Source: CBDBBY01 sp965203795
Lineage (GTDB): Bacteria; Pseudomonadota; Alphaproteobacteria; Rhodobacterales; Rhodobacteraceae
Assembly: GCA_965203795.1 (NCBI GenBank)
Contig: OZ241915.1
Location: 2,294,001-2,358,000, forward strand
DNA length: 64,000 nt
Direction of reading: 5' to 3'
Below the pieces are notes generated by a model. The model saw only the letters and a list, made by a program, of their open reading frames with translations. It ran no database searches and had not been told where the DNA came from. Below are positions 46,324 through 55,756 of this stretch, in pieces. A program made the translations under genes and the position numbers. Positions within the stretch are counted from its first letter, which is position 1, and each line of letters starts with the position of its first letter.

Positions 46324-47313
46324 TCAGCCCCAGTTCAATGCGCAGGTCCGGACTGGCGCGTCCCAGAACGTTTTGAGCTCGTCATCCAGCTTCATGATGG
46401 TCACCGAGCAGCCCTGCATCTCGAGCGAAGTGCAGTAGTTGCCGACCAGCGAGCGGACCACTTTCAAATTCCGTGCTTCGCAGGCGCGGTGAACGGCGTC
46501 GAAGACGAGATACAGTTCCAAGAGAGGCGTGCCGCCCATCCCGTTAGCGATGGCGAGCACTTCCGACCCGCCGTCAGGACCGATTTCGGAATGAATCGCG
46601 CCGACTATCTCCTCTACGATCTCGTCTGCGGCGCGGATGTTCTCCCGGCGGCGGCCCGGCTCGCCGTGGATGCCGACGCCGAATTCCATTTCGTCCGCGC
46701 CCAGCACGAACGTCGGCGATCCGGCCGCCGGAACGGTGCAGCTCGACAGCGCGACCCCCATTGAACCCGACGCCGCGTTGACGCGCTCGCCAAGCGCCTT
46801 GCACTCCTGAAGGCTCCAGCCGGCTTCGGCGGCGGCACCCACGATCTTCTCGACCGCGACGGTCGCCGCAACGCCGCGCCGTCCCTGGCTGTGCAGCGAG
46901 TCCTCCACCGCCACATCGTCATTCGTGATGACCGTCTCGTGATCCCCTTCGAAGAACTCCGCGGCCATTTCGAAGTTCATCACGTCTCCGGCGTAATTCT
47001 TGACTATCCACAGGATGCCGCCGCCGTTCTCCACGGCTTCGGCGGCCGCCAGAATCTGGTCGGGCGTCGGCGACGTAAACACTTCCCCCGGGCAGGCGAC
47101 ATCGAGCATTCCGGTGCCGACGAATCCCGCATGAAGCGGCTCGTGCCCGGAGCCCCCGCCGGAAACCAGAGCGACCTTGCCGGCCCGGCCGCGCTCCTTG
47201 CGCGTCACGAATCTCGGATCAAGCGACACCTCGATCAGGTCCGGATGGGCCTTTCCCAGACCGCGAAGGCTCTCGGCAAGGACATCGTCCACATTGTTGA
47301 TCAGCTTTTTCAT
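46324..47313 (-). CDS. dhaK: Dihydroxyacetone kinase subunit DhaK
   Basis: The 329-residue substrate-binding subunit covalently holds dihydroxyacetone through a His. SGGGSGHEPLHAGFVG near 52-67 and YAGDVMNFEMAAE near 107-119 form the substrate pocket. The hemiaminal His is in GVGIHGEPGRRR near 215. It is the last gene of the glycerol ABC operon, 55 bases from the ATPase gene. Its partner subunits DhaL and DhaM (or an ATP-dependent DhaL) are not in the window, so phosphorylation depends on a gene elsewhere. Confidence 0.94.
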   Translation of the reverse strand: MKKLINNVDDVLAESLRGLGKAHPDLIEVSLDPRFVTRKERGRAGKVALVSGGGSGHEPLHAGFVGTGMLDVACPGEVFTSPTPDQILAAAEAVENGGGILWIVKNYAGDVMNFEMAAEFFEGDHETVITNDDVAVEDSLHSQGRRGVAATVAVEKIVGAAAEAGWSLQECKALGERVNAASGSMGVALSSCTVPAAGSPTFVLGADEMEFGVGIHGEPGRRRENIRAADEIVEEIVGAIHSEIGPDGGSEVLAIANGMGGTPLLELYLVFDAVHRACEARNLKVVRSLVGNYCTSLEMQGCSVTIMKLDDELKTFWDAPVRTCALNWG

Positions 47314-47368
47314 GCGTCCACCTTCCGGGAATTCACGCTGAACGTGGCCTGCCCGCGGATGCGTCCGG

Positions 47369-48394
47369 TCAAGCCGCGGCCTCCCGGATCAGGCGCCCTT
47401 CGCCGTCGAACCAAATCGCGGCCTCCTGCCGCGCCGAAATCCGAACATTGTCGCCGGACTTCAGCGGGGCGCTGGCGTCGACAAGCGCATGGACCTTCGT
47501 TCCGCCCGCATCAATCGAAGCAATTATTTCGTCGCCCCGGTGCTCGACGGTCGCCACTACCGCTTCATCGCCGCCAGTATCTCCGATGGCCACATCCTCA
47601 GGGCGGACGCCCGCCGTCGTGGAGCCGGAAGGCCCGTCGCCGAGACCGAGTCGACCGGGTTCCACGAGATTGATTTGCGGCCGCCCGATCCTCTGGGCCG
47701 CGCGGATGGTCGCGGGATGCGTGTAGACCGTCCTCGGGGAGTCCAGCTGGATCAGGCGGCCCTCCTCCAGAATTCCTATCCGGTCGGCGAGCGTCATCGC
47801 CTCCAGCTGGTCGTGGGTAACGTAAAGGATCGTGGCGCCCAGGTCGCGCTGTATCCGCTTCAATTCAAGACGAAGCTCCTCGCGCAGCTTCGCGTCGAGC
47901 GATGACAGCGGCTCGTCCATCAGGAAGACGTTCGGCTTGCGCACCAAAGCCCTGCCTATGGACACCCGTTGCATTTCGCCGCCTGACAGCTGGGTGACCA
48001 TCGCATCAAGCTTGTGGCCGATGCGGAGCATATCCGCCGTTTCCATGACGAGCTTTTTGATCGCTTCCTCGCTGCTCCGGCGTCCCGGAGCGCGCAGCGG
48101 AAACGCCAGATTGTCGTAAACGGAATAGTGCGGATAGAGCGAGTACTGCTGGAAGACGAACGCGACGTCGCGAGCTGCAGGCGGCAGCTTCGTCATCTCG
48201 ACGCCTGCGATTATGACGCTGCCGGCGTCCGGCGTCTCCAAACCCGCAACAAGCCTGAGCGTGGTCGTCTTTCCGGCGCCGGTCGGTCCGAGAAGAACGA
48301 GGAACTCGCCGTCCCCGACGGTCATGGAAAGGTCGGCGACCGCCGCAGTGTCCCCGAAAGACTTGGAAACCCCGCTGAGCTCCGCTTCAGCCAT
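47369..48394 (-). CDS. Glycerol ABC transporter ATP-binding protein (GlpT-like)
   Basis: A 341-residue ABC ATPase of the MalK/UgpC class. Walker A GPTGAGKTT is at 36-44, the Q-loop in FVFQQYSLYPH, the signature is LSGGEMQRVSIG, and Walker B is in VFLMDEPLSSLD. The C-terminal half is a TOBE-type regulatory domain. The start at 48394 is preferred to 48484 as the homology begins there; it overlaps the end of the upstream ATPase gene by 8 bases. The two ATPases probably form a heterodimer, as GlpS and GlpT do in Rhizobium. Confidence 0.9.
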   Translation of the reverse strand: MAEAELSGVSKSFGDTAAVADLSMTVGDGEFLVLLGPTGAGKTTTLRLVAGLETPDAGSVIIAGVEMTKLPPAARDVAFVFQQYSLYPHYSVYDNLAFPLRAPGRRSSEEAIKKLVMETADMLRIGHKLDAMVTQLSGGEMQRVSIGRALVRKPNVFLMDEPLSSLDAKLREELRLELKRIQRDLGATILYVTHDQLEAMTLADRIGILEEGRLIQLDSPRTVYTHPATIRAAQRIGRPQINLVEPGRLGLGDGPSGSTTAGVRPEDVAIGDTGGDEAVVATVEHRGDEIIASIDAGGTKVHALVDASAPLKSGDNVRISARQEAAIWFDGEGRLIREAAA

Positions 48395-49478
48395 CGCCGC
48401 CTCCGGCGCGCAGGCAAGGGATCGCCGCATCGGTCTTGGCGTCGAACAGGCTGAGCCGGTCCGTACGGAACTCCAAGCCGACATTTTCGCCTTCGTTGAC
48501 CTGGACGTTGTTCGGCGCCCGGATCTTCAGCCGCCCGGCCTCCGTGTCCACGACGACCAGCTGCCTCGCCCCGGTGTACTCGACGCCGAACACGGCCCCT
48601 TTCAGCGGCCCGCCGTCCGCAATTCTGATGTGCTCGGCGCGGGCGCCCAGGAACGCCGATTCGGCGCCGCCGTTCCGTACCTGCGGAACCGGGATCCGCA
48701 CGCCGCCGGCCTCCACCTCCTTCGCTCCGCCGGGGACAGGCCCGGCGACATCAAGGAAGTTCATCGAAGGCGATCCGATGAAGCCCGCAACGAATTTGGT
48801 CGCCGGCTCGTCGTACACCTCGCGCGGAGCGCCGATCTGCAGGACTTCCGCATGGTTCATGACGCAGACCCGATCCGCCATCGCCATCGCTTCGACCTGG
48901 TCGTGCGTGACGTAGACGGTGGTCGCGCCGATCCGGTTGTGCAGCAGGCGCAGCTCCTCGCACATGACGTCCCTGAACTCCGCGTCCAACGCGCCGAGCG
49001 GCTCGTCCATCAGGAACGCTTTCGCCCGGCGGACAATGGCCCGTCCCAAGGCGACCCGCTGCCGATCGCCCGCCGACAACCCTCCGACGTTGCTGTCCAG
49101 AAGGTGCTCGATCCGAAGCATGCGCGCGGCTTCTTCCGTGCGCTCCTTGATCTCGTTCCCCGAAAGCCCCGCAAGCCGGAGCGGGAACGACACGTTCCGC
49201 CGCACCGTCATGTGCGGATAGAGCGCGAACAGCTGGAACACGAACGCGATATCCCGCTGCGAGGCCCTCCTCCAGGTCACGTCGTCGCCGTCGATCCTGA
49301 TCGTGCCGGTCGATGGCAGCTCAAGGCCCGCGATCATCCGCAGCGTGGTCGTCTTCCCGCATCCGGAAGGGCCGAGCATCACGAAAAATTCGCCGTCATG
49401 GATCGAAAAGTTCAGGTCCCGGACGGCGACGAAATCTCCGAACTCCTTCCGGACGTCGATCAGGCTGACTTCAGCCAT
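48387..49478 (-). CDS. Glycerol ABC transporter ATP-binding protein (GlpS-like)
   Basis: A 363-residue MalK/UgpC-type ATPase. Walker A GPSGCGKTT is at 36-44, the Q-loop in FVFQLFALYPH, and Walker B in AFLMDEPLGALD. The signature reads LSAGDRQRV instead of LSGGQ, which is seen in a subset of asymmetric ABC pairs. A TOBE-like C-terminal domain follows. Arranged in one operon with glpV, glpP, glpQ and the small glpU-like gene. Confidence 0.9.
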   Translation of the reverse strand: MAEVSLIDVRKEFGDFVAVRDLNFSIHDGEFFVMLGPSGCGKTTTLRMIAGLELPSTGTIRIDGDDVTWRRASQRDIAFVFQLFALYPHMTVRRNVSFPLRLAGLSGNEIKERTEEAARMLRIEHLLDSNVGGLSAGDRQRVALGRAIVRRAKAFLMDEPLGALDAEFRDVMCEELRLLHNRIGATTVYVTHDQVEAMAMADRVCVMNHAEVLQIGAPREVYDEPATKFVAGFIGSPSMNFLDVAGPVPGGAKEVEAGGVRIPVPQVRNGGAESAFLGARAEHIRIADGGPLKGAVFGVEYTGARQLVVVDTEAGRLKIRAPNNVQVNEGENVGLEFRTDRLSLFDAKTDAAIPCLRAGGGDG

Positions 49479-49550
49479 GGACGCCGAACCATCGGGCGGA
49501 ACCTCGACGAACCCGTCGGCGCAAGCCTTGCCGCTGCATCGGTCGCCGCC

Positions 49551-49745
49551 TCATTTCGGAAAGTGCGAGACGATCACGAACCCGATCGTCCCGGTGAGAA
49601 TCACGGAGAAGGACCAGCCGTACGCCCACATCGAGAACGGCTGCATGAGCATGACGACTCCGACCGCGATCACGACCGTCGCGGCGTTCTCCCACGGTCC
49701 GCGGCGGAAGTATTTCCGCAGTCCCGGCCTTCCCTCGCCCGTCAT
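49551..49745 (-). CDS. Small two-segment membrane protein (GlpU-like)
   Basis: A 64-residue protein with two hydrophobic segments (about 22-37 and 42-60). It starts on an ATG that overlaps the glpQ stop by 4 bases. In the Rhizobium leguminosarum glycerol operon a small protein of unknown function, GlpU, accompanies the permeases; size and position match. Too short to appear in standard gene calls, but the coupling supports it. Confidence 0.75.
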   Translation of the reverse strand: MTGEGRPGLRKYFRRGPWENAATVVIAVGVVMLMQPFSMWAYGWSFSVILTGTIGFVIVSHFPK

Positions 49746-50683
49746 CTGCGCACGGCTCCGAATGTGATGCCCCGCAGCAGCTGGTTCCGGAGCAGGACCG
49801 TGAAGAACACGACGGGAAGCAGGAACAGCGTGGTGCCCGCCGCGACCGCCGGCCAGTCCAGACCGCCCTCGCCGATGATGATCGGTATGAACGGCGGCGC
49901 GGTCTGCGCGGACCCCGACGTGAGCAGAAGCGCGAAGGCGTACTCGTTCCACGCGAAGATCAGGCAGAAAATGGCGGTCGCCGCTATGCCGGCGCGCATT
50001 TGAGGCAGCACCACCTTCCAGAACGCGGTCAGCCGGGAATAGCCGTCCACGACGGCCGCTTCCTCGTACTCGCGCGGAATCTCGTCGACGAATCCCTTCA
50101 GGAGCCAGACGGACAGGCTGAGATTGACCGCCGTGTAGAGAAGGATCATCCCGGCAGCCGTGTCCGAAAGGCCGAGAGTCCTGAACATCAGGAATATCGG
50201 AATCGCCACCGCCACCGGCGGCATCATGCGCGTCGACAGTATGAAGAACAGAAGATCGTCCTTCAGCGGCACCTTGAATCTGGAGAACCCGTACGCGGCC
50301 AGCGTGCCGAGGAAGACCGCGAGGAACGTGGAGCCGAATCCGATCACGATCGAGTTCCAGTAGCGGTCGGCGAACCGGCTGGGTCCTGCGATCACCATGT
50401 TCCGCCGGCGAACGAGCTCCTCGTACCATGTCTGCGGCGGGCCGAGGCTTTCGATGTACTCGGGCGTTTGGCGCGACCGGGCGGTGAACAGGTTCACGTA
50501 TCCTTCGAGAGTCGGTTCGAACACGACCTTCGGCGGATACGAGATCGAATCCGGCGGCGACTTGAAGCCCGTCGCGAAAATCCAGACCAGCGGAATGATC
50601 GCGACAAGCGAATAAAGCACGACGGCGGCCCCCGCGAGCAGGTTGCCCGTTCGGGCCGATCGTCCCTGACGCCGGTCGGTCAT
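49742..50683 (-). CDS. Glycerol ABC transporter permease (GlpQ-like)
   Basis: A 313-residue inner membrane subunit with six segments and the binding-protein-dependent EAA loop (EYEEAAVVDGYSRLTAFWKVVLP). The start at 50683 (MTDRRQGRSA) overlaps the upstream permease stop by 4 bases, which rules out the longer frame to 50782. A 40-residue periplasmic insert (FTARSRQTPEYIESLGPPQ) is typical of this MalG-like group. Confidence 0.9.
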   Translation of the reverse strand: MTDRRQGRSARTGNLLAGAAVVLYSLVAIIPLVWIFATGFKSPPDSISYPPKVVFEPTLEGYVNLFTARSRQTPEYIESLGPPQTWYEELVRRRNMVIAGPSRFADRYWNSIVIGFGSTFLAVFLGTLAAYGFSRFKVPLKDDLLFFILSTRMMPPVAVAIPIFLMFRTLGLSDTAAGMILLYTAVNLSLSVWLLKGFVDEIPREYEEAAVVDGYSRLTAFWKVVLPQMRAGIAATAIFCLIFAWNEYAFALLLTSGSAQTAPPFIPIIIGEGGLDWPAVAAGTTLFLLPVVFFTVLLRNQLLRGITFGAVRR

Positions 50684-51609
50684 GACTTCACCCGGTTCAG
50701 CGCCTTGACGTAGATGTTGCCGAGGCCGAACACCGTTACAAACAGTATGATCGCGAACGCCGAGCTGTAGCCGGTTCGCCATTTCTCGAAGGCTTCGCGC
50801 TTCAGGTTGATCGATGCGAGCTCCGTCGTCGAGCCCGGCCCGCCAGAGGTCAACTCGACAACCATGTCGAACATCTTGAAGTTCTCGATCGCGCGGAACA
50901 GCACCGCCAGCATCAGGAACGGCAGGACCCTGGGAAGGGTGATGTACCAGAACTTCTGGAGCGCGTTGGCGCGGTCGACCTCCGCGGCCTCGTAAAGGTA
51001 GTCAGGAATCGAGCGCAGCCCCGCGAGGCAGAGCAGCATGATGTACGGCGACCACATCCAGGTGTCGACGATGATGATCGCCCAAGGCGCCAGCGCGACC
51101 GAGCCGATCATGTCAATCACGCCGGTCCCGAGGAAGAAGTCGATAATGTAGGAAAAGATGCCCGTCTGCGGCTGGTAAATGTAGGTCCAGAACACGCCGA
51201 CGACCGCAGGCGAAAGCATCATGGGGATCAGGATCACCGTGGTCCAGAAGCTCGCCCCTCGGAAATTCCTGTTTATCAGCAGCGCCAGCCCGAACCCGAT
51301 CACGATCTGAAGCGCCATTGTCCAGATGACGAAGTGGGCCGTTGCCTGGAGGTATCCCCAAATGTCCTCGGATCCGAGAAGCCGCTCGTAGTTCCGCGAC
51401 CCGATCCACTTGACCGGCCTGCCGGGCTGGTTCGCCCGGTAGTTGGTGAACGACAGATAGACGGTCCAAAGGAGCGGGAAGATGTTGATCGCCAAAAGCA
51501 GCGCGATCGTCGGGGCGATGAAAATCCACGCCATCGCCCGGTCGGACACTCCGCGCAGACGCGCCGCCAACTGACCGGATGCGGCGCCCGCGTGCTGCGC
51601 TTCCGACAT
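50680..51609 (-). CDS. Glycerol ABC transporter permease (GlpP-like)
   Basis: A 309-residue MalF/UgpA-type permease with six segments. The EAA-loop is YEAAEVDRANALQKFWYITLPRVLP near 210. The start region (MSEAQHAGAASGQLAARL) is followed by the first segment AWIFIAPTIALLLAINIFPLLW. It directly follows the binding-protein gene, separated by a hairpin. Confidence 0.9.
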   Translation of the reverse strand: MSEAQHAGAASGQLAARLRGVSDRAMAWIFIAPTIALLLAINIFPLLWTVYLSFTNYRANQPGRPVKWIGSRNYERLLGSEDIWGYLQATAHFVIWTMALQIVIGFGLALLINRNFRGASFWTTVILIPMMLSPAVVGVFWTYIYQPQTGIFSYIIDFFLGTGVIDMIGSVALAPWAIIIVDTWMWSPYIMLLCLAGLRSIPDYLYEAAEVDRANALQKFWYITLPRVLPFLMLAVLFRAIENFKMFDMVVELTSGGPGSTTELASINLKREAFEKWRTGYSSAFAIILFVTVFGLGNIYVKALNRVKS

Positions 51610-51629
51610 TCCGTTACCCGCCTTGGATG

Positions 51630-51656
51630 GCGCGGCCCGGCATTGCCGGGCCGCGC
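51630..51656 (-). terminator. Hairpin between the binding-protein and permease genes
   Basis: Thirteen-base perfect arms (51630-51642 and 51644-51656) lie 17 bases after the glpV stop and before the permease start. Such intercistronic hairpins usually stabilise the binding-protein mRNA or attenuate the downstream genes. Confidence 0.6.
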
Positions 51657-51672
51657 GGGCTAAGATTCAGGC

Positions 51673-52992
51673 TTAAAGCTTGCCGTCGTCTTCAAACGAG
51701 ATGGTCCAGTCCTCGATAAGCTTGTCGAGGGCCTCCTGCGCCGTGCCCTCGCCGGCCACGACATAGTCGTGAACCCGCTGCTGCATCGCGAGAAGCAGCT
51801 CGGCGTAGATCGGCTCCTGCCAGAAGTCCTGGACGCCGGACATGGCCTTCAGGAAGTCGGCGGCGTACGGCGCGGTGTCGGCGAAGCCCGGATCCTCGAG
51901 CACCGCCTTGTGGCACGAGTAGCCTCCGAGAGACCACCATTTCGCCTGGACGTCCGGCTGCGCGAACCACTTGAGGTACTCCAGAGCGAGATCCTGCTTG
52001 TCGGAATACGCGACAACCGAGATTCCCTGCCCGCCGAGCGTCGAAGCCTCGATGTTCTGGCCCGGGTTCACGAAGAAGCCCGACACGTCGCCGCCGACAA
52101 CCTCGTCCTTGGCGATGCCCGGGAAGAATGCGAACCAGTTCATCTGGAATGCGACCTGCCCGGACTTGTACGCGTCGAGGTTGGCAACCATGTAGGCGTC
52201 CGAATGCCCCGGCGGCACGCAGCAGTCGTACATGGACTTGTAGAACTCGAGCCCCTCGACGGCCTCGGGCGAATTGACCGCCCCTTCCATGTCGTAGGAG
52301 CCGGGAGTGTTCTCGTACTTGAATCCCCACGGGTAAAGCGCCGAAGTCACGCCCATGGTGATGCCCTCGGAACCGCGCTCCGTGTTGATGGCGGCGCCGT
52401 ACCGGGTCTCGCCGTCGATTTCCCGGCCTTGGAAGAACATGGCGATGTCCCTGAGCTCGTACCAGGTCGTCGGAACTTCGAGATCGCGGCCGTACTCGGC
52501 CTTGAAGGCTTCCCGAAGCTCAGGCCGCGAGAACCAGTCCTTCCGGTAGACCCAGCCGAGCGCGTCGCCCATGGCGGGCAGCGCGTAGTAGTTCGGCTCG
52601 CCCTTCGGCCAAGTCGAATACGCGTAGACGGTCGCCGGGAGGAAATCGTCCATGGAGATTCCCTCGGCGTCGAAGAAATCGTTCAGCTTCACGTAGTGGC
52701 CGTAAGTCGCGCCCCCGCCGATCCACTGGCTGTCGCCGATCATGAGGTCGCAGAGCTTGCCGCCCGAATTCAACTCGTTGAGGAAGCGGTCCGCGAAGTT
52801 CGTCCAAGGCACGAACTCGAAATTCATCCCGATTCCGGTGGATGCCGTGAAATCCTTGGACAATTCCACGAGCGCGTTCGCAGGATCCCAAGCGGCCCAG
52901 CACAGGGTCACTTCGTTGTCCTGCGCCTTGACCGCAGTGGCCGCCGCCGCGACGGCCGTGGCTGCAACTGCAGCGGTTGCTACTCTTCTCAT
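51673..52992 (-). CDS. Glycerol-type ABC solute-binding protein (GlpV-like)
   Basis: A 439-residue periplasmic protein. The signal peptide covers residues 1-23 (ATAVKAQ). The fold is the family 1 extracellular binding protein type (LCWAAWDPANALVELSKDFTAS near 32-53, later WTNFADRFLNELNSGGKLCDLMIGD). The ATG at 52992 begins the signal peptide. Assigned to glycerol from its operon partners (two ATPases, GlpU-like, DhaK) and resemblance to the Rhizobium GlpV arrangement. Another polyol is possible. Confidence 0.85.
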   Translation of the reverse strand: MRRVATAAVAATAVAAAATAVKAQDNEVTLCWAAWDPANALVELSKDFTASTGIGMNFEFVPWTNFADRFLNELNSGGKLCDLMIGDSQWIGGGATYGHYVKLNDFFDAEGISMDDFLPATVYAYSTWPKGEPNYYALPAMGDALGWVYRKDWFSRPELREAFKAEYGRDLEVPTTWYELRDIAMFFQGREIDGETRYGAAINTERGSEGITMGVTSALYPWGFKYENTPGSYDMEGAVNSPEAVEGLEFYKSMYDCCVPPGHSDAYMVANLDAYKSGQVAFQMNWFAFFPGIAKDEVVGGDVSGFFVNPGQNIEASTLGGQGISVVAYSDKQDLALEYLKWFAQPDVQAKWWSLGGYSCHKAVLEDPGFADTAPYAADFLKAMSGVQDFWQEPIYAELLLAMQQRVHDYVVAGEGTAQEALDKLIEDWTISFEDDGKL

Positions 52993-53213
52993 TTCAATCC
53001 CCCAATTTCCAAATTGCGAGTCCTGCGAACGAACGCGGGCACACGGGCGCCCGGCCCTGCAGATTGCGGGCACTCTACATGCCGGTTCGGAAATTCGTCA
53101 AGGCAATGTCAAGGCGATCAGGTTCCTTCTTGGAGCCGAACCCTCCCAGCCGTTTGACGGCAAGCGGCCGTTCCGGCTAATGCGCCGCATCGCAATTTTC
53201 CGGGCCCTGCGGA

Positions 53214-55016
53214 ATGCCGGAAGCCTCCTGTATTCGAAACTTCTCGATCATCGCCCACATTGATCACGGGAAGAGCACGCTTGCCGACCGGCTCATGGAG
53301 GAGACCGGCACCGTCAGCAAGCGGGAGATGAAGGAGCAGCTGCTCGATTCGATGGACATCGAGCGCGAGAGGGGAATTACGATCAAGGCCAACACCGTCC
53401 GAATCGAATACAGCGCCCGGGACGGGTCCGACTACGTGCTGAATCTGATCGACACGCCCGGCCATGTCGACTTCACCTACGAAGTCTCCCGCTCGATGCA
53501 GGCGGTGGAGGGTTCGCTGCTGGTCGTGGACGCGTCGCAGGGAGTCGAGGCTCAGACCCTCGCCAACGCCTACCAGGCGATCGAGGCGGACCACGAGCTG
53601 GTGCCGGTCCTGAACAAGATCGACCTGCCCGCCGCGGAGCCGGACAAGGCGCGTCAGCAGATCAAAGATGTCGTTGGCATCGACGCCTCGAAGGCGCTGG
53701 AGGTTTCCGCAAAGACCGGCAAAGGCGTGGCCGAGGTGCTGGAGGCCGTCGTGCGCAAGCTCCCTCCGCCGAAAGGAAAGCGCGATTCGCCTCTCAAGGC
53801 GCTTCTCGTCGACAGCTGGTACAACTCGTTCCTCGGCGTCGTCGTGCTGGTCAGGATCATCGACGGAACGCTGCGGAAGGGCGACCGGATCCGGCTCATG
53901 TCCACCGGGGCGGTCCATTCCGTAGACCGTGTCGGCGTGTTCAAGCCGTCCATGGAGGATGCTCCGGAACTGGGCCCGGGCGAGATCGGGTTCTTCACTG
54001 CATCGATCAAGCAGGTTCGGGACACGCGCGTCGGCGACACCGTGACCCACGAGCGGAAGGGATGCGATGCGCCCATCGCCGGCATGCGGCCTTCGAAGCC
54101 CGTCGTCTTCTGCGGGCTCTTCCCGGTCGACAACAGCGATTTCGAGAGCCTCCGCGAAGCGATCAGCAAGATTTCGCTGAACGACGCGTCGTTCAGCAGC
54201 GAGCCCGAATCGTCCGCCGCGCTGGGCTTCGGCTTCCGCTGCGGATTCCTTGGGCTGCTTCATCTCGAAGTGGTCAGGGAGAGGCTTGAGCGCGAGTACG
54301 GCCTCGATTTGATCACGACGGCTCCGTCGGTCGTCTACGAGGTCGCCTTGCGCGGAGGCGAAACGCTGAGCGTCTACAATCCGGCCGACATGCCGGATCC
54401 GGGCGCCATCGAATTCGTGAGCGAGCCGAGGATCGACGCGACGATCTTCGTTCCGGACGCCCATCTCGGCGAGGTGCTGAAGCTTTGCCATTCCCGCCGC
54501 GGCATACAGAAGGAGCTTTCGTTCCTGGGCGACCGCACGATGGCGGTCTTCGACCTGCCCCTGAACGAAGTCGTGTTCGACTTCTACGACCGCCTCAAAT
54601 CGGTGTCCCGGGGCTACGCGTCCTTCGATTACGCCATCTCGGAATACCGGCCCGACAACCTGGTTAAAATGCAGATTCTGGTGAACGGCGAACCGGTGGA
54701 CGCCCTGTCCCTGATGGTCCACCGCGACCGGTGCGAGTCGCGCGGCAGGGCGATGTGCGAAACGCTCAAGAACCTGATCCCGAGGCACCTGTTCAAGATC
54801 CCGGTACAAGCCGCCGTGGGCGGGAGGATCGTCGCGCGCGAGACGATTTCGGCCCTCAGGAAGGACGTCACCGCCAAATGCTACGGCGGCGACATCACAA
54901 GGAAGAAGAAGCTGCTCGAGAAGCAGAAGGAGGGGAAAAAGCGCATGCGGCAGTTCGGCAAGGTGGAAATCCCGCAGCAGGCGTTCATCAGCGCCCTGAA
55001 GGTCGAGGACCGCTGA
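53214..55016 (+). CDS. lepA: Elongation factor 4 (LepA)
   Basis: A 600-residue ribosomal GTPase. G1 is AHIDHGKST (14-22), G3 DTPGHVDF, G4 NKIDLPAAE. The C-terminal unique domain ends with TAKCYGGDITRKKKLLEKQKEGKKRMR near 560, which identifies LepA. Single gene, divergent from the glycerol operon. Confidence 0.96.
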   Translation: MPEASCIRNFSIIAHIDHGKSTLADRLMEETGTVSKREMKEQLLDSMDIERERGITIKANTVRIEYSARDGSDYVLNLIDTPGHVDFTYEVSRSMQAVEGSLLVVDASQGVEAQTLANAYQAIEADHELVPVLNKIDLPAAEPDKARQQIKDVVGIDASKALEVSAKTGKGVAEVLEAVVRKLPPPKGKRDSPLKALLVDSWYNSFLGVVVLVRIIDGTLRKGDRIRLMSTGAVHSVDRVGVFKPSMEDAPELGPGEIGFFTASIKQVRDTRVGDTVTHERKGCDAPIAGMRPSKPVVFCGLFPVDNSDFESLREAISKISLNDASFSSEPESSAALGFGFRCGFLGLLHLEVVRERLEREYGLDLITTAPSVVYEVALRGGETLSVYNPADMPDPGAIEFVSEPRIDATIFVPDAHLGEVLKLCHSRRGIQKELSFLGDRTMAVFDLPLNEVVFDFYDRLKSVSRGYASFDYAISEYRPDNLVKMQILVNGEPVDALSLMVHRDRCESRGRAMCETLKNLIPRHLFKIPVQAAVGGRIVARETISALRKDVTAKCYGGDITRKKKLLEKQKEGKKRMRQFGKVEIPQQAFISALKVEDR

Positions 55017-55083
55017 TTCGAGGCCGGATGCATCTCCGATCAGCCCCGAGATCCGCGGCGAAGCGGACGGCGTTGTTCCGGGG

Positions 55084-55584
55084 GTGAGCGGCCCTGACGA
55101 CAAATGGGTCTACGTGCTGGCCGCTTCGCCGGCCCGCCGGGTATTCGGGATCGGAATGCTGGTCGCGCTCGGCGCGTTGCTTGTCTGGATTGGGGCGGCG
55201 GCGATGCCGTCCCTGCCCGCCGCAATAGCGTTCTGGGCGGCCGGGGCGGCAGCGCTCTGGAGCGCCGCTTTGACGAAATCGGCCACTTCCGACTCGATTC
55301 TGCTAAGCCGGGACGGGCTCTATTCGAGCGATGGCGCGCTCGTCGCCGAGCTGGACAATGTGGCGGGCGTGGAATTCGGGCTGTTCGCCTTCAAACCGTC
55401 GAACGGGTTCGCGCTGCGTCTGAAGCGTCCGATGCGAAGCGTCTGGCGGCCCGGCCTCTGGTGGCGGATCGGAAGAAGGGTAGGCGTCGGGGGCGTCACG
55501 CCCCGAGCCGAAGCGAAAATCATGGCGGAAACCATCGCCGCGCTGCTCAATGAGCGCACGGCCAAAAAACGGCTGAAAGCCTAA
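55084..55584 (+). CDS. Conserved membrane protein of unknown function
   Basis: A 166-residue protein beginning at GTG. Two hydrophobic segments (about 19-38 and 46-63) are followed by a cytoplasmic domain that looks PH-like (LLSRDGLYSSDGALVAELDNV). Sited directly after lepA. I do not recognise a name. The charged end KKRLKA is typical of a cytoplasmic C-terminus. Confidence 0.7.
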   Translation: MSGPDDKWVYVLAASPARRVFGIGMLVALGALLVWIGAAAMPSLPAAIAFWAAGAAALWSAALTKSATSDSILLSRDGLYSSDGALVAELDNVAGVEFGLFAFKPSNGFALRLKRPMRSVWRPGLWWRIGRRVGVGGVTPRAEAKIMAETIAALLNERTAKKRLKA

Positions 55585-55756
55585 CCTTTAGAGCGTGTCA
55601 GGTTTAGATTGCATCATATCCTGCGCGGGGCTGTCGAACCTCCCAACATACAAAGGCCAAAAACGTAACCCCTTGAATTTTAACCGGGTCTCTCCAACTC
55701 GGATATGCTCCAAGGTCGGCACCCATCCGCCTTATGAAATGCTTCCCGCGTTCCCT

